Origin: Heliorestis convoluta
Lineage (GTDB): Bacteria; Bacillota; Desulfitobacteriia; Heliobacteriales; Heliobacteriaceae
Direction of reading: 5' to 3'
DNA: 64,000 nt
Assembly: GCF_009649955.1 (NCBI RefSeq)
Contig: NZ_CP045875.1
Span: 681,059-745,058 of the forward strand
Shown: piece by piece, positions 33,934-43,328 of the stretch
Numbering within the stretch: the first letter of the stretch is position 1
Layout of the letters: the number at the start of each line of letters is the position of its first letter
Notes under the pieces: model-generated
The model's input: the letters and a program-made list of their open reading frames with translations, nothing else
The model's database searches: none
What the model was told of the DNA's origin: nothing
Program-made: the position numbers and the translations under genes

Positions 33934-35201
33934 GGGCGGTCCTCCTTCGAAGCCCAGAATATTGTAACAGGATTTTGACTTTTCCAAAGATGGTACGATC
34001 CTGCTTTTTCCATTTTTTGCACTTGGACTTGTACAGCTTGAAAAGGAATCTTCGCCTTTTCAAACCAAGCTGTTGCTTCTGCTAAGGTCTCTACAGTGAT
34101 GGCATTCAGGACAATACGGCCCTTCGGTTGTAGCCGTTGCCAGCACGTTGATAAAAGGCTTTGTAACTGTCCACCGGATCCACCAATAATAATAACGTTT
34201 GGTTGAGGCAATCTATCCAGCCCGGTTGGTGCTTCTGTCTCTAGTACCGTTACGTTGGATAAATCAAAATGTCGACAATTGGCTTTGATCAGTGTGCAGG
34301 CTTCGCTCTTTCTTTCAATGGCATAGACATGACCTAGGGGAGCCAGTTGTGCCGCTTCCATGGAAATGGAACCGGTACCGGATCCCACATCCCAGATTCT
34401 ATCGTGCTTTTGGATAGCCGCTCTGAGGAGGGTTAATGCTCGAATATCAGACTTGGTCATTGGTATTTGCTGGCGAAGAAAAGTCTGATCGGGCAGTCCA
34501 GGGTAGAACCGCTCTTCCTCATCAAAAGGAACTTGACTCTTGTCTTGTGAAGACAAAATTTCTTCTTTTTTTCCACCTTTTACGAGCAATAATGCAGGTT
34601 GATAAGGCTTTTCATCTACTTCAGCCAGAGCTTCTATCGAGCTTTTAATGACTATTTCATCTTCATAAGCAAGATTTTTTAGTATGATAGCCTGTCGCCA
34701 ACCTTCTCCCTTCTGTTGAAGGTACTGGCAGATTTTTTCCGGACTATTCTTAGGGTCCGTTACGTAGGCGATCCAGCCATCATGTTCGAGCCATAAAGAT
34801 GCTTTTTCAAGAGGTCGTCCGTGTAAGCTTTGCCAACGACAATCTTGCCAGGGAAGCTTTATTCGTGCAAAAGCCAGTTGTAAAGAGCTTAATCCTGGAA
34901 TGACTCGCAGGCCTTCCGCTCCTATTTCTTTTACGATCATGGGCAGAAGACTGTAAAAGCCAGGATCCCCTGATAGCAAAAGAGCTATCTTGGTTTTCCC
35001 TTTAAGTTCTTCTAAAAAGGCCATAAGACCTGGTAAATCGGCATCAATTACCTTGGAAGGCTTCTTCAAATAAGCAAATAAGGCGAGGGCTCTTTTTCCG
35101 CCTACTAGCATTTCCGCTTTTTCTGCTGCTTCAATGGCTTCTAGTGTTAAGTGTTCTCTTGTTCCTGGTCCAATTCCAATGACTGTAATGGGATGTTCCA
35201 A
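33900..35201 (-). CDS. cbiET: Fused cobalt-precorrin-7 methyltransferase / cobalt-precorrin-6B methyltransferase (decarboxylating)
   Basis: 433 residues combining CbiE (1-205; VIGIGPGTREHLTLEA, LLSGDPGFYSLLP, VIPGLSSLQLAFARI) and CbiT (from about 240; IPMTKSDIRALTLLR, WDVGSGTGSISMEAAQL, VYAIERKSEA, IIIGGSGG). The fusion corresponds to CobL of the aerobic pathway; CbiE and CbiT methylate C5 and C15 and decarboxylate the C12 acetate. TTG start; overlaps cbiD by 55 nt. Confidence 0.94.
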   Translation of the reverse strand: MEHPITVIGIGPGTREHLTLEAIEAAEKAEMLVGGKRALALFAYLKKPSKVIDADLPGLMAFLEELKGKTKIALLLSGDPGFYSLLPMIVKEIGAEGLRVIPGLSSLQLAFARIKLPWQDCRWQSLHGRPLEKASLWLEHDGWIAYVTDPKNSPEKICQYLQQKGEGWRQAIILKNLAYEDEIVIKSSIEALAEVDEKPYQPALLLVKGGKKEEILSSQDKSQVPFDEEERFYPGLPDQTFLRQQIPMTKSDIRALTLLRAAIQKHDRIWDVGSGTGSISMEAAQLAPLGHVYAIERKSEACTLIKANCRHFDLSNVTVLETEAPTGLDRLPQPNVIIIGGSGGQLQSLLSTCWQRLQPKGRIVLNAITVETLAEATAWFEKAKIPFQAVQVQVQKMEKAGSYHLWKSQNPVTIFWASKEDRPCHWANCTESV

Positions 35202-36292
35202 GAGCCTACGCTTCCTTTCTTTGCGCCGTCGCTCCAGGCCAGTGCTTGACCCTGTAAATTCGTAAATACGACCTCTACAGGGCCTTGAAAGCGTTCTGTT
35301 CCTTTCTGAGCTGCTACATTGGCAAGATGTTCTAGCAAAGTATATTCCCCGGCTTTTTCTAGTACCATCACCGCTTCTTCAGCCGTATTGGCATTGAGAA
35401 GGCGTTGTAGCAAAGGTTGTGGCAGGCCTACAATAGCGCCATGGGCAACCATAATTTCTCGGCGTCCGTCGGCAATTTTGCTGTGACTGTGAAATATGCC
35501 ACCTGCCATTTTGACGAGTTTTCCAATGTGACCCCAGAGTAGAACTTGCTTGACACCTTTTTTTCTACATTGATCAAGCATGTGTCCAATAAAGTTACTG
35601 ATTACAATAATAGCCTCTGCAGGTGCACCCAATTCTTCGAGCGTTCTTTGTCCCATTCTCCCTGGTGTAAGTAGTAAAGTGTGATGACCTGCCTGTAAAG
35701 CCAAATCAATCTGGCTCTCTAAGCTATGTTTGAAAGCTTCTTCTGACATGGGGTAGACAAGTCCTGTTGTACCTAAAATAGAGATGCCTCCTGTTATACC
35801 TAACTTGGGATTCAGTGTGGCTGGTGCTTTTTTTTCTCCTTCAGGTACAGTGACAACCAAGTGTACGCCTTTATCTTTCGGTAAAACCTCACTTACCGCT
35901 TCTCGAATCATCTTTTGGGGAATGGGATTGATGGCTGCTTCACCGACAGGCAAAGCCAACCCAGGCCTTGTCAGGCGACCAACACCTTGTCCACCTGTAA
36001 TGTGAATACCCTTCGCTGCTACGGAAGCTTTCACCTCTATAGCCAGACCATGGGTGTTATCGGGATCATCTCCCCCATCTTTAATCACTTGACAGGTTAC
36101 GCTTTCTTGATCTTGTTCCACCATTTCTGCCATCAATCGCAATCTACCGTGATAAGGCAATGGAATCTCTATGATAAATCCTGTTTCCGGAGGAAAGGGT
36201 GCATCGACTTGAAGTAAGGTTCTATATAGTATGGCTGTGGCTGCTTTTGCTGCTGCTGCCGCACAAGAGCCCGTGGTGTAGCCTTTACGCAT
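35147..36292 (-). CDS. cbiD: Cobalt-precorrin-5B C1-methyltransferase
   Basis: 381 residues. RKGYTTGSCAAAAAKAAT is the CbiD start signature, followed by DGGDDPDNTHG, ITGGQGVGRLTRPGL, PVGEAAINPIP, GITGGISILGTTGLVYPMSEEA and NFIGHMLDQC. First gene of the cobalamin cluster. An intrinsic terminator (36314-36349) ends about 20 nt upstream of its GAGGGG ribosome site, leaving no room for a promoter, so expression must depend on readthrough. Confidence 0.95.
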   Translation of the reverse strand: MRKGYTTGSCAAAAAKAATAILYRTLLQVDAPFPPETGFIIEIPLPYHGRLRLMAEMVEQDQESVTCQVIKDGGDDPDNTHGLAIEVKASVAAKGIHITGGQGVGRLTRPGLALPVGEAAINPIPQKMIREAVSEVLPKDKGVHLVVTVPEGEKKAPATLNPKLGITGGISILGTTGLVYPMSEEAFKHSLESQIDLALQAGHHTLLLTPGRMGQRTLEELGAPAEAIIVISNFIGHMLDQCRKKGVKQVLLWGHIGKLVKMAGGIFHSHSKIADGRREIMVAHGAIVGLPQPLLQRLLNANTAEEAVMVLEKAGEYTLLEHLANVAAQKGTERFQGPVEVVFTNLQGQALAWSDGAKKGSVGSWNIPLQSLELDQEQENT

Positions 36293-36313
36293 CTTGCCCC
36301 CCCTCGCATTGTG

Positions 36314-36349
36314 AAAAAAGCCACACCTCCTAATAAAGAGGTATGGCTT
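36314..36349 (-). terminator. Terminator/attenuator directly before cbiD
   Basis: Minus strand AAGCCATACCTC and GAGGTGTGGCTT form a 12-bp stem with one G-U-type position, followed by TTTTTTC. It lies 25 nt after the stop of the 95-residue gene and about 20 nt before the cbiD start. Confidence 0.8.
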
Positions 36350-36373
36350 ACGTTGAGCGCCGACAAAATATTA

Positions 36374-36661
36374 TTATTCGTCAGCTTTTGCATCATTCCT
36401 GCATATCCAGATAACTTTTCCATAGTCATTCGAAAAATCATTACGAAGTACACTATGATGGGAACGCCCTTTTCGTTGCTCTCGCCTTAGACGTCGATTC
36501 TCTTCTTCCAGCTTCGTAATGGTATTACGCCGTTCACTTTCTACTGTTTCTAACAAAACCATCAATACTCGACGGCTCGTCCGTAGCTGACTCAGGCGCG
36601 AGCGCAGGTAGACGACTTGATCCTTGAGTAGATCAATCGAATCTCCTTTGACATCTCTCAT
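36374..36661 (-). CDS. Small coiled-coil protein, 95 aa, unknown function
   Basis: 95 residues, predicted as one long charged helix from about 8 to 65 (LKDQVVYLRSRLSQLRTSRR, KLEEENRRLRREQRKG). I associate similar short helical proteins with Clostridia but cannot name a function. ATG follows AGGAGG. It lies 67 nt downstream of the aminotransferase gene and immediately upstream of the cbiD terminator. Confidence 0.7.
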   Translation of the reverse strand: MRDVKGDSIDLLKDQVVYLRSRLSQLRTSRRVLMVLLETVESERRNTITKLEEENRRLRREQRKGRSHHSVLRNDFSNDYGKVIWICRNDAKADE

Positions 36662-36727
36662 GGCTATGCCTCCTGCTTTTCTCTTATCACCAGTTTATGT
36701 CTACTGAAGAAGGAATATCCCTGTTAC

Positions 36728-37894
36728 TTACAAAGCAATTGCTTTACCGATGCGCTGAACAGCTTCTATGATTTTTTCATCGGGCACAACAAGCGCAATG
36801 CGTACATAACCCTCACCGAGATCACCAAAAGCATTACCAGGGATCACAAGGACGCCGGCTTTTCTAATGAGTTGTTCTGCAAAGTCGTAAGAGCTGCTAT
36901 AACCTGTAGGGATAGGCGCCCAGACAAACATAGACGCTTTGGGTTTATCCATTTCCCAGCCGAGTGCAGTCAGTCCGTCGACAAGCAGATCTCTTCGTTT
37001 TTGATAGACGAATGCATTCTCCTGAACCATATCTTGAGGGCCTTCTAAAGCAGCTATAGCAGCCCATTGTACTGCTTTGAAGACACCATAGTCGATATTA
37101 GACTTAATTCGATTCAACGCGTTGAGGATCTCTTTGTTCCCTACGGCCATACCGAGGCGACAGCCTGCCAAGTTGTAGGACTTCGATACAGAGTGTAATT
37201 CAATGCCTACTTCTTTGGCTCCAGGGACTTGTAGGAAGCTGACAGGTCGGTACCCATCGTAGGCTAGTTCTGAGTAGGCTACATCATGTAAGATCATGAT
37301 GTCATTTTGACTTGCAAAAGCTACGGCTCTTTCGAAAAAGTCTAGTTCAGCTGTAGCTGCTAGGGGATTGCTTGGATAGTTTAAGACCATCATTTTCGCT
37401 TTTTGAGCGACCTCTCTGGGGATGGCATCAAAGTCTGGTAGATAGTGATTTTCTCGAGTAAGGGGCATGGCGTACTTTTCCCCTTCTGCCAACATGAGAC
37501 CGGCTGTGTAAATGGGATAGCCGGGATCAGGTATGAGAGCAATGTCTCCTCGATTGATCAAAGCCAGGTAGATATGCCCTAGCCCATCTTGAGAACCCAT
37601 TAAAGAAAGGACTTCTTCTGCAGGATCGAGTTGTACTCCAAATCTTTGAGCATACCATCGTGCTACGGCTTCTTTAAATTCAGGGAGTCCATCAGAAAGA
37701 GCATATCCATAAGCATCATCTCGAGCTAAAGCTTTCATAAGGGCTTCCCGCACATGGGGTGCTGGAGGGCGATCGGGACTACCAATGCCTAGGTTGATTA
37801 CGTCTTTACCTTGCGCGGTCACTTCTTGCCGCAATCTATCCATTTGGGAAAAGACGGCTGAGGAGAGGGCTGCGATTCTTGTTGCTGTCTTCAT
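36728..37894 (-). CDS. LL-diaminopimelate aminotransferase-like class I/II aminotransferase
   Basis: 388 residues, PLP fold type I. INLGIGSPDRPPAPHVREAL, MGSQDGLGHIYLAL, PDPGYPIYTAG, LNYPSNPLAAT, HDVAYSELAYDGY and SVSKSYNLAGCRLG (Schiff-base Lys) are present. The 'GSPD' start and pattern fit the DapL2/YfdZ-like branch used by some Clostridia for lysine and peptidoglycan precursors, but alanine or glutamate-pyruvate activity cannot be excluded. ATG follows GAGGTGA. Confidence 0.85.
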   Translation of the reverse strand: MKTATRIAALSSAVFSQMDRLRQEVTAQGKDVINLGIGSPDRPPAPHVREALMKALARDDAYGYALSDGLPEFKEAVARWYAQRFGVQLDPAEEVLSLMGSQDGLGHIYLALINRGDIALIPDPGYPIYTAGLMLAEGEKYAMPLTRENHYLPDFDAIPREVAQKAKMMVLNYPSNPLAATAELDFFERAVAFASQNDIMILHDVAYSELAYDGYRPVSFLQVPGAKEVGIELHSVSKSYNLAGCRLGMAVGNKEILNALNRIKSNIDYGVFKAVQWAAIAALEGPQDMVQENAFVYQKRRDLLVDGLTALGWEMDKPKASMFVWAPIPTGYSSSYDFAEQLIRKAGVLVIPGNAFGDLGEGYVRIALVVPDEKIIEAVQRIGKAIAL

Positions 37895-37924
37895 GATGTC
37901 ACCTCTACTTTTTATTAGGAAAAA

Positions 37925-38911
37925 TCAATGTTCTGTAACTTTGCGTGATGGTAACACTTTTTTCAAAAAAGCAGTGTAGTTTTCACCGGCGATGGCTTTT
38001 ACTTGTTCTTCTGAAAAACCTCTATGTAACAAAGCATCCCAGAGGCGAGGATAGTGAGCAGCGCTTTCTAAGTAAGGCACAAATTGATTAATTCCGTCAA
38101 AATCACTGCCTACACCGACATGTTTATAAGAACCTGCTACCTGACAAGCATGTTCTATATGATCGACTACCTTATTTATATCAACATTTTCACGATTCGT
38201 CGATAAGAATGGTGGATAAAAATTAATTCCCAGCATACTACTTCGTTGCTGAAGTGCTTTTATTTGTCGATCTTGTAAATTGCGAGGGTGATCACAAAGG
38301 TGACGGCAATTGCTATGTGAAACGAGTAAAGGCTTAGAAGTAGAAGCAAGTACATCCCAGAAGCCTGCTTCAGAGATATGAGCAAGATCGATGATCATGT
38401 TTTTTTCTTCCATGACTGTAATAACTTTATGTCCAAATCGACTTAAGCCACCTCTTGTTCTACTTTCGCCACAACCATCTGCGATCAGGTTACGGTGATT
38501 CCAGGTAAGCCCGATAGAGCGTACGCCGAGCCGGTAAAAGATAGAAAGCATTTCTAGAGAACCTTCTAAGGCTTCTCCGCCTTCTATGGCTAATAAGGCA
38601 CCAATACGATTCGGTTGTGATTGAAGCTGTTCTATATCTTCTTGATCTTTGATGTGTGTTAGCCTGCTATGATAACGCTTCATCAGTCTGTGAAAAGTGT
38701 CAATAAGTTGTAATGTGTAACGAAGGCTGCCTACTTGTTGAAAAGATTCATCCACATAGGCAGCAAAAAATTGCAATTTTACAGAACCTGCTTCCATCGT
38801 TTCGAGGTTTATGGGTCCTCGAAATCGATCAAAGTTAAAACTGTCCCAATCTGCTTTGTGAATTCGTCCGAGGGTGTCGCAGTGGCTATCGACAACAAAG
38901 AATTTCTTCAT
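37925..38911 (-). CDS. Membrane dipeptidase family protein (peptidase M19)
   Basis: 328 residues. Renal-dipeptidase-type zinc hydrolase: VVDSHCDTLGR (first metal ligands), AIEGGEALEG (bridging Glu), IIDLAHISEAG, LVSHSNCRHLCDHPRNLQD and HVGVGSDFDGI (active-site Asp). No signal peptide, so it is cytoplasmic. It lies 30 nt upstream of the aminotransferase gene, likely in one transcript. GAGGGGG precedes the ATG. Confidence 0.92.
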   Translation of the reverse strand: MKKFFVVDSHCDTLGRIHKADWDSFNFDRFRGPINLETMEAGSVKLQFFAAYVDESFQQVGSLRYTLQLIDTFHRLMKRYHSRLTHIKDQEDIEQLQSQPNRIGALLAIEGGEALEGSLEMLSIFYRLGVRSIGLTWNHRNLIADGCGESRTRGGLSRFGHKVITVMEEKNMIIDLAHISEAGFWDVLASTSKPLLVSHSNCRHLCDHPRNLQDRQIKALQQRSSMLGINFYPPFLSTNRENVDINKVVDHIEHACQVAGSYKHVGVGSDFDGINQFVPYLESAAHYPRLWDALLHRGFSEEQVKAIAGENYTAFLKKVLPSRKVTEH

Positions 38912-38934
38912 GGGATTCCCCCTCGATAATAATA

Positions 38935-38963
38935 AAACCTGCTCAGTATTTATGAGCAGGTTG
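38935..38963 (-). terminator. Terminator after spoVS
   Basis: Minus strand AACCTGCTCA and TGAGCAGGTT pair perfectly (10 bp, 7-nt loop), followed by TTATTATT. It lies about 70 nt after the spoVS stop. Confidence 0.85.
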
Positions 38964-39033
38964 GGAAACTAAAGATTTATAGTTAAGTAATATAAAAACA
39001 AAATTAAGACTTTATAATCGTTAAAAACTATAC

Positions 39034-39294
39034 TTAGCGAGGCTCAATAATAAGCTTAATCGCTGTACGTTCTTCACCATCGATAGAAATATCAGTGAAA
39101 GCTGGGATGCAGATTAGATCTACACCTCGAGGTGCTTCAAATCCTCTAGCAATTGCTACAGCTTTTACAGCTTGGTTCAGTGCACCTGCACCGATGGCTT
39201 GAATTTCTGCGCCTCCTCTTTCTCGTAAAACACCTGCTAGAGCTCCTGCTACGCGGTTTGGGCTGGATTTGGCTGATACTTTCAGAACTTCCAT
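39034..39294 (-). CDS. spoVS: Stage V sporulation protein S
   Basis: 86 residues from the ATG at 39292-39294, 8 nt behind AAGGAGG; MEVLKVSAKSSPNRVAGALA is the standard start, and the length matches the family exactly. A longer reading adds 12 non-conserved residues. SpoVS is a small Alba-like nucleic-acid-binding protein needed for stage V of sporulation. It follows ymdB and rny, as in many Clostridia and Bacilli. Confidence 0.97.
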   Translation of the reverse strand: MEVLKVSAKSSPNRVAGALAGVLRERGGAEIQAIGAGALNQAVKAVAIARGFEAPRGVDLICIPAFTDISIDGEERTAIKLIIEPR

Positions 39295-39397
39295 TAGAAC
39301 GGCCTCCTTGAATGTTATAATTTTCTTCAATTTCCACTATTGTATATTTCTACAGTAACACGAAAAATCCTTTTTTTCAATCGCCAAAATTGCCATA

Positions 39398-40179
39398 TTA
39401 AGGCTCTATGGTCAGGTTTATCCGTTCTATGTCCTTCGCTTTTCCTTTCTCACCCAAATTCGTTAAAACAGCACATAATTGCAAAGTTCCCGAGGCAGTC
39501 TCAAAGCGTACAGGCAAGGATGTCAAAAACTTTCTTAAGACTAACTCTTTCTTTACACCAATAACAGAGTCTCTAGGCCCTGTCATACCAACATCGGTGA
39601 TATAGGCTGTTCCACCTGGTAAAATTCTTTCATCGGCCGTTTGAACATGGGTATGGGTTCCTACAACAACAGATGCACGCCCTGCTAAATGCCAACCAAA
39701 GGCAACTTTTTCTGAAGTGCTTCGCCGTGAAAATCAACAAAAACATAGTCTGTTTTGCCCATCAAGCTTTCTAAGATTCGACCAACACTATGAAAAGGAC
39801 AATCAAGATTATCCATAAAAACACGACCACAATAGTTGATGACAGCTATTTTTTTCCCATTCGGTAAAGAAAAAACGCCCCAACCCCGACCAGGTGTTCC
39901 AATGGGGTAGTTGTTTGGACGAATGAGCCTAGGCTCACTATCAATAAAATCAAAAATTTCTTTTTTGTCCCAGGTATGGTTTCCCATGGTTATCACATTA
40001 ACGCCGAGGTCAAAAAGATTGTGCACAATTTCTTTTGTTATACCATTGCCTCCAGCTGCATTTTCACCATTGGCAATCACAAAATCAATCTTTCGTTCCT
40101 TGATTAGCTTAGGCAACAGAAGTTCTATCGCTCTTCGACCTGGTTTCCCAATAATATCACCTATAAATAAAAGTCGCAC
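39398..40179 (-). pseudogene. ymdB: ymdB metallophosphoesterase, frameshifted
   Basis: YmdB is a calcineurin-like 2',3'-cyclic-nucleotide phosphodiesterase that works with RNase Y in biofilm and sporulation control. The first frame (start GTG 40179) covers about 154 conserved residues: LLFIGDIIGKPGRR, IANGENAAGG, MGNHTWDK, FVDFHGEA. It then leaves the family and stops at 39685. The missing part continues one frame over: TSEKVAFGWHLAGR, VVVGTHTHVQTADE, YITDVGMTGP, ending at 39398. A single missing base near 39717-39720 (GAAGC-ACTTCA) explains it; the total of 782 nt equals 261 codons minus one base. It could be a real mutation or a sequencing error. Confidence 0.9.
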
Positions 40180-40244
40180 ACTGTAGCCTCCACTCGTATA
40201 TGCTAGTAAAAGTTATTTGGACCTCAAGATAATGGAAAAAGAAA

Positions 40245-40278
40245 GAAAAGAAACTGTGTTTCTCTAATCACAGTTTCC
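40245..40278 (-). terminator. Terminator after the 175-aa gene
   Basis: Minus strand GAAACTGTG and CACAGTTTC pair, followed by TTTTCTTTC. Confidence 0.7.
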
Positions 40279-40302
40279 CCCTAAAAAGCAGAACATTTTC
40301 TA

Positions 40303-40830
40303 CTAGCAGTTAAAAACCATCACTCGACCTTCTTCACGAAAAGCGTAGAGCGATTGTGTTGATTCTATACCTCGTAAATCTTCTAGTAGACTGCTAATCA
40401 TTTCTTCTTGCCATAATATCTCATCTTCATGCAATGTATCATTCAATTCTTTTTCTAAGAAACAAATTGATCCTACCTGTTGTTTAAGAAGCTCTACAAT
40501 CAAAGCAATCTCATGAAGAGAAAGGCTTTCTACGTCACGATGTATATAAAGACTCGCTAGTGGTACATTGTTCTCATACTTTACAAATAAAACATCTGGT
40601 TGTCTGTACTCTAATTTATGGAAAGTAAGCAAAGCCTCCTGCATAAGAGAAGTACAGGCTTCCATTCTTTTGATCTCTACTTCTTCTTGTAAAAGAAAAG
40701 AAAACTTTATAATGCGCTTTAGAGGATCGTATGTTACTGTTCCAACTTCAGGATAACGAGCAAGAATTGATACAAGGAGACCGGTGGTACCTTTCATTTC
40801 TTCATTTTGTTTTGTCGTTATATTCAACAA
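40303..40830 (-). CDS. Hypothetical protein, 175 aa
   Basis: I do not recognise it. 175 residues, soluble, acidic, mixed alpha/beta, with no membrane segment; a central stretch (LSLHEIALIVELLKQQVGS) is helical. TTG start behind GGAAGGTGA. It has its own terminator and sits between rny and ymdB. Confidence 0.65.
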   Translation of the reverse strand: MLNITTKQNEEMKGTTGLLVSILARYPEVGTVTYDPLKRIIKFSFLLQEEVEIKRMEACTSLMQEALLTFHKLEYRQPDVLFVKYENNVPLASLYIHRDVESLSLHEIALIVELLKQQVGSICFLEKELNDTLHEDEILWQEEMISSLLEDLRGIESTQSLYAFREEGRVMVFNC

Positions 40831-40931
40831 TCGTCACCTTCCTTGCTCCGTTTAGCTTTAGAAAGACTTTCTACAAAAATAATAAAAATCCTGTTACTTC
40901 GCCATTATCTTTTATAGTGCAAGTATTATCA

Positions 40932-40973
40932 AAAAAGGAAAGTCGATCAAAAATGAGATCGACTTTCCTTTTT
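40932..40973 (-). terminator. Terminator after rny
   Basis: A 17-bp perfect stem (core GGAAAGTCGATC/GATCGACTTTCC) with flanking A and T runs, directly past the rny stop codon. Confidence 0.9.
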
Positions 40974-40978
40974 GGAAT

Positions 40979-42508
40979 CTATTTGGCATATTCTACAGCA
41001 CGCGTTTCTCTTATAACAACCACTTTAATTTGTCCAGGATATTCAAGTTCTGCTTCAATACGCTTTACTATATCTCTGGCTACACGGATTGAGTCAGCAT
41101 CTTCCACCTTGTCAGGCTTCACCATGATGCGGATCTCTCTGCCCGCTTGGATTGCAAATGCCTTTTCAACGCCTTCAAAAGAGTCGGCGATTTCTTCCAA
41201 TTTTTGCAAACGTTTAATATATGACTCTAGTGTTTCTCTTCGAGCGCCTGGACGTGCTGCTGAAACAGCATCGGCAGCTGCAACTAAGACCGCTTCCACA
41301 GTGTAAGCTTCTTCATCACCATGATGGGCTGCAATACAATGAATCACATCACGAGACTCTCGATACTTCTTGGCCAGATCAACACCGATGCTAACGTGGT
41401 TACCTTCTACTTCATGGTCTACAGCTTTACCAATGTCATGAAGCAATCCAGCTCGTCGAGCTAAAGATACATCAGCACCAAGTTCTGCTGCCATTAAGCC
41501 TGCTAAGTGAGCCACCTCGATAGAATGCTTCAATACATTCTGTCCATAGGAGGTACGCCATTTTAGACGACCTAAAAGCTTAATCAGTTCAGGGTGCAGG
41601 CCATGTACACCTGTTTCAAAAGTAGCTTGTTCGCCTTCTTCACGAATTCTCTGTTCCACTTCTCGTTGTGCTTTTTCAACCATTTCTTCGATTCGAGCTG
41701 GGTGAATACGTCCATCAAGAATAAGCTTTTCTAAAGCCATACGAGCGACTTCTCTACGAATGGGATCAAAGCCCGATAAAATGACAGCTTCTGGTGTATC
41801 ATCAATGATTAAGTCAATGCCTGTCAGTGTTTCTAAGGTACGAATGTTACGACCTTCTCGACCAATAATTCGACCTTTCATCTCATCATTAGGCAGTGCA
41901 ACTACAGAAACAGTTGACTCGGCTACATGATCGGCTGCGAAGCGTTGAACCGCTAAAGATATAACTTCTCTTGCTTTTTTCTCTGCTTCTTCTTTGGCTT
42001 GACTTTCAACATTTTTGATCATCATAGCTGCTTCATGCTTCACTTCTTCTTCTACGTTAGCAAGTAAGAAAGTGCGTGCTTCTTCTGATGTCAAACCTGA
42101 TAAGCGTTCTAGTTCAGCAATTTGTTGTTGCAAGGTATCAGCAAGTTCACTACGAACTTTTTCTATCTCTTCTTCGCGACGGTGCAAAGAGTCTTCTTTG
42201 CGTTCCATCATATCCATTTTGCGATCGAGAGACTCTTCTTTTTGTAACAGTCGACGCTCTAGACGTTGTAGTTCATTGCGTCGTTCGCGATTCTCTCGTT
42301 CTGCTTCTGATCGCATCTGATGAACTTCGTCTTTGGCAGCTAGTACGGCCTCCCGTTTCTTCGCTTCCGATTCTCTTACTGCATCTTCTACAATCTGGCG
42401 AGAACGTTCTTCAGCAACGCCGATTTTAGCTTCTGCAATCGACTTGCGATACATTACGCCAGCCACAAAGCCGAGAACGGCTGTTACAATGGCTACTATC
42501 CATTCCAA
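40979..42508 (-). CDS. rny: Ribonuclease Y
   Basis: 509 residues from TTG 42506-42508, which has a near-perfect AGGAGGTGA 7 nt before it; an ATG 30 nt upstream would place that site inside the gene. N-terminal membrane anchor (2-20), a long coiled coil (about 25-190), a KH domain with [15 protein letters not shown], then the HD domain with [12 protein letters not shown] and AAHHGDEE. It is the membrane-bound endonuclease that starts mRNA decay. A terminator hairpin lies in its leader. Confidence 0.96.
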   Translation of the reverse strand: MEWIVAIVTAVLGFVAGVMYRKSIAEAKIGVAEERSRQIVEDAVRESEAKKREAVLAAKDEVHQMRSEAERENRERRNELQRLERRLLQKEESLDRKMDMMERKEDSLHRREEEIEKVRSELADTLQQQIAELERLSGLTSEEARTFLLANVEEEVKHEAAMMIKNVESQAKEEAEKKAREVISLAVQRFAADHVAESTVSVVALPNDEMKGRIIGREGRNIRTLETLTGIDLIIDDTPEAVILSGFDPIRREVARMALEKLILDGRIHPARIEEMVEKAQREVEQRIREEGEQATFETGVHGLHPELIKLLGRLKWRTSYGQNVLKHSIEVAHLAGLMAAELGADVSLARRAGLLHDIGKAVDHEVEGNHVSIGVDLAKKYRESRDVIHCIAAHHGDEEAYTVEAVLVAAADAVSAARPGARRETLESYIKRLQKLEEIADSFEGVEKAFAIQAGREIRIMVKPDKVEDADSIRVARDIVKRIEAELEYPGQIKVVVIRETRAVEYAK

Positions 42509-42568
42509 GAGTTCGTCACCTCCTCTGTTTTGGCTCATATCTTCGATGATCTTTGTTTAATTAAACAG

Positions 42569-42593
42569 AAAAAACCGAGCAGAAACTCGGTTT
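42569..42593 (-). terminator. Terminator-like hairpin in the rny leader
   Basis: Minus strand AAACCGAG and CTCGGTTT pair around TTTCTG, followed by TTTTC, 60 nt before the rny start. Confidence 0.75.
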
Positions 42594-42663
42594 CGAAGAG
42601 ATATCTGTCCACATTGAAATACAGCTTTAACTATCAATCGGTTAAAACCGCTGGCGCCTATGT

Positions 42664-42723
42664 CCTTATACTACCACACAGCCCCTTGCCTGGTTACTTA
42701 TGCGACTCCACCTTGCTATAAGG
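42664..42723 (-). promoter_or_regulatory. Candidate structured leader of rny
   Basis: In the 322-base gap between recX and rny, minus-strand CCTTATA and TATAAGG close a 60-nt G-rich segment upstream of the leader terminator. I do not recognise a known riboswitch class. Confidence 0.3.
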
Positions 42724-42749
42724 GTTTTGCTGCTGAATGAAATATATAA

Positions 42750-42770
42750 GAAAAGCCCTACTTGTGGCTT
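42750..42770 (-). terminator. Short terminator after recX
   Basis: Minus strand AAGCC-ACAAGTAG-GGCTT followed by TTCTT, 60-80 nt past the recX stop. Short stem, so strength is uncertain. Confidence 0.45.
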
Positions 42771-42830
42771 GATACTCTACGTTGTAAGTTTCCGTCTACT
42801 GCGTTATTTTAATATTTTTCATATATCATG

Positions 42831-43328
42831 TCAAGTTTTCTGCTCTTGAATCAATGGCTCTTCTTTTTTTAATTCATCGAGAAGTCGATATATTAATTCT
42901 AAAGGAAAACCTTTTTGTTGTAGATGTCGACCCAGTCTGGCGCTTTTTTGATCTACTTCTTTGCGGTAGAGCTCACGAAGCTTTATATAGGCTACTTTTT
43001 TCGCTCTTTCATACTCTTCTTCAGGTGATAAACATTCTTCTAATGCTTCTTCACATAAGGCTCCTTGAATACCTTTTCTGTTCAACTCTTGTTGAATTCG
43101 CATTGAGCCATAAGAAGAACAGTCTTTGCGATATCGAGTATAAGAACGAGCAAAACGACGATCGTCAAGGTAACCGAGATCGATAAACCGTTTTATAATT
43201 TCTTCAGTATCTTCTGCTTTGGCTCCTTTTCGCCGTAGACGATCTCTTAATTCTTGTGTGCTTAAAGAACGTCTTGAAAGCCAGAAGAGAGCTTTTTTCC
43301 AGCTCTCTTCATAAGACAAATGTGTCAT
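42831..43328 (-). CDS. recX: RecA regulator RecX
   Basis: 165 residues, typical. [43 protein letters not shown] and [10 protein letters not shown] show the three-helix repeats of RecX, which binds and tunes RecA filaments. Its ATG overlaps the recA stop by 4 nt (ATGA), so it is translationally coupled to recA. Confidence 0.93.
   Translation of the reverse strand: MTHLSYEESWKKALFWLSRRSLSTQELRDRLRRKGAKAEDTEEIIKRFIDLGYLDDRRFARSYTRYRKDCSSYGSMRIQQELNRKGIQGALCEEALEECLSPEEEYERAKKVAYIKLRELYRKEVDQKSARLGRHLQQKGFPLELIYRLLDELKKEEPLIQEQKT

Noticed and set aside
27631-36660. Cobalamin riboswitch before either cobalamin block
   Set aside because: The gaps before cbiD and cobU are too short, and I saw no B12-box consensus; a covariance-model search would settle it.
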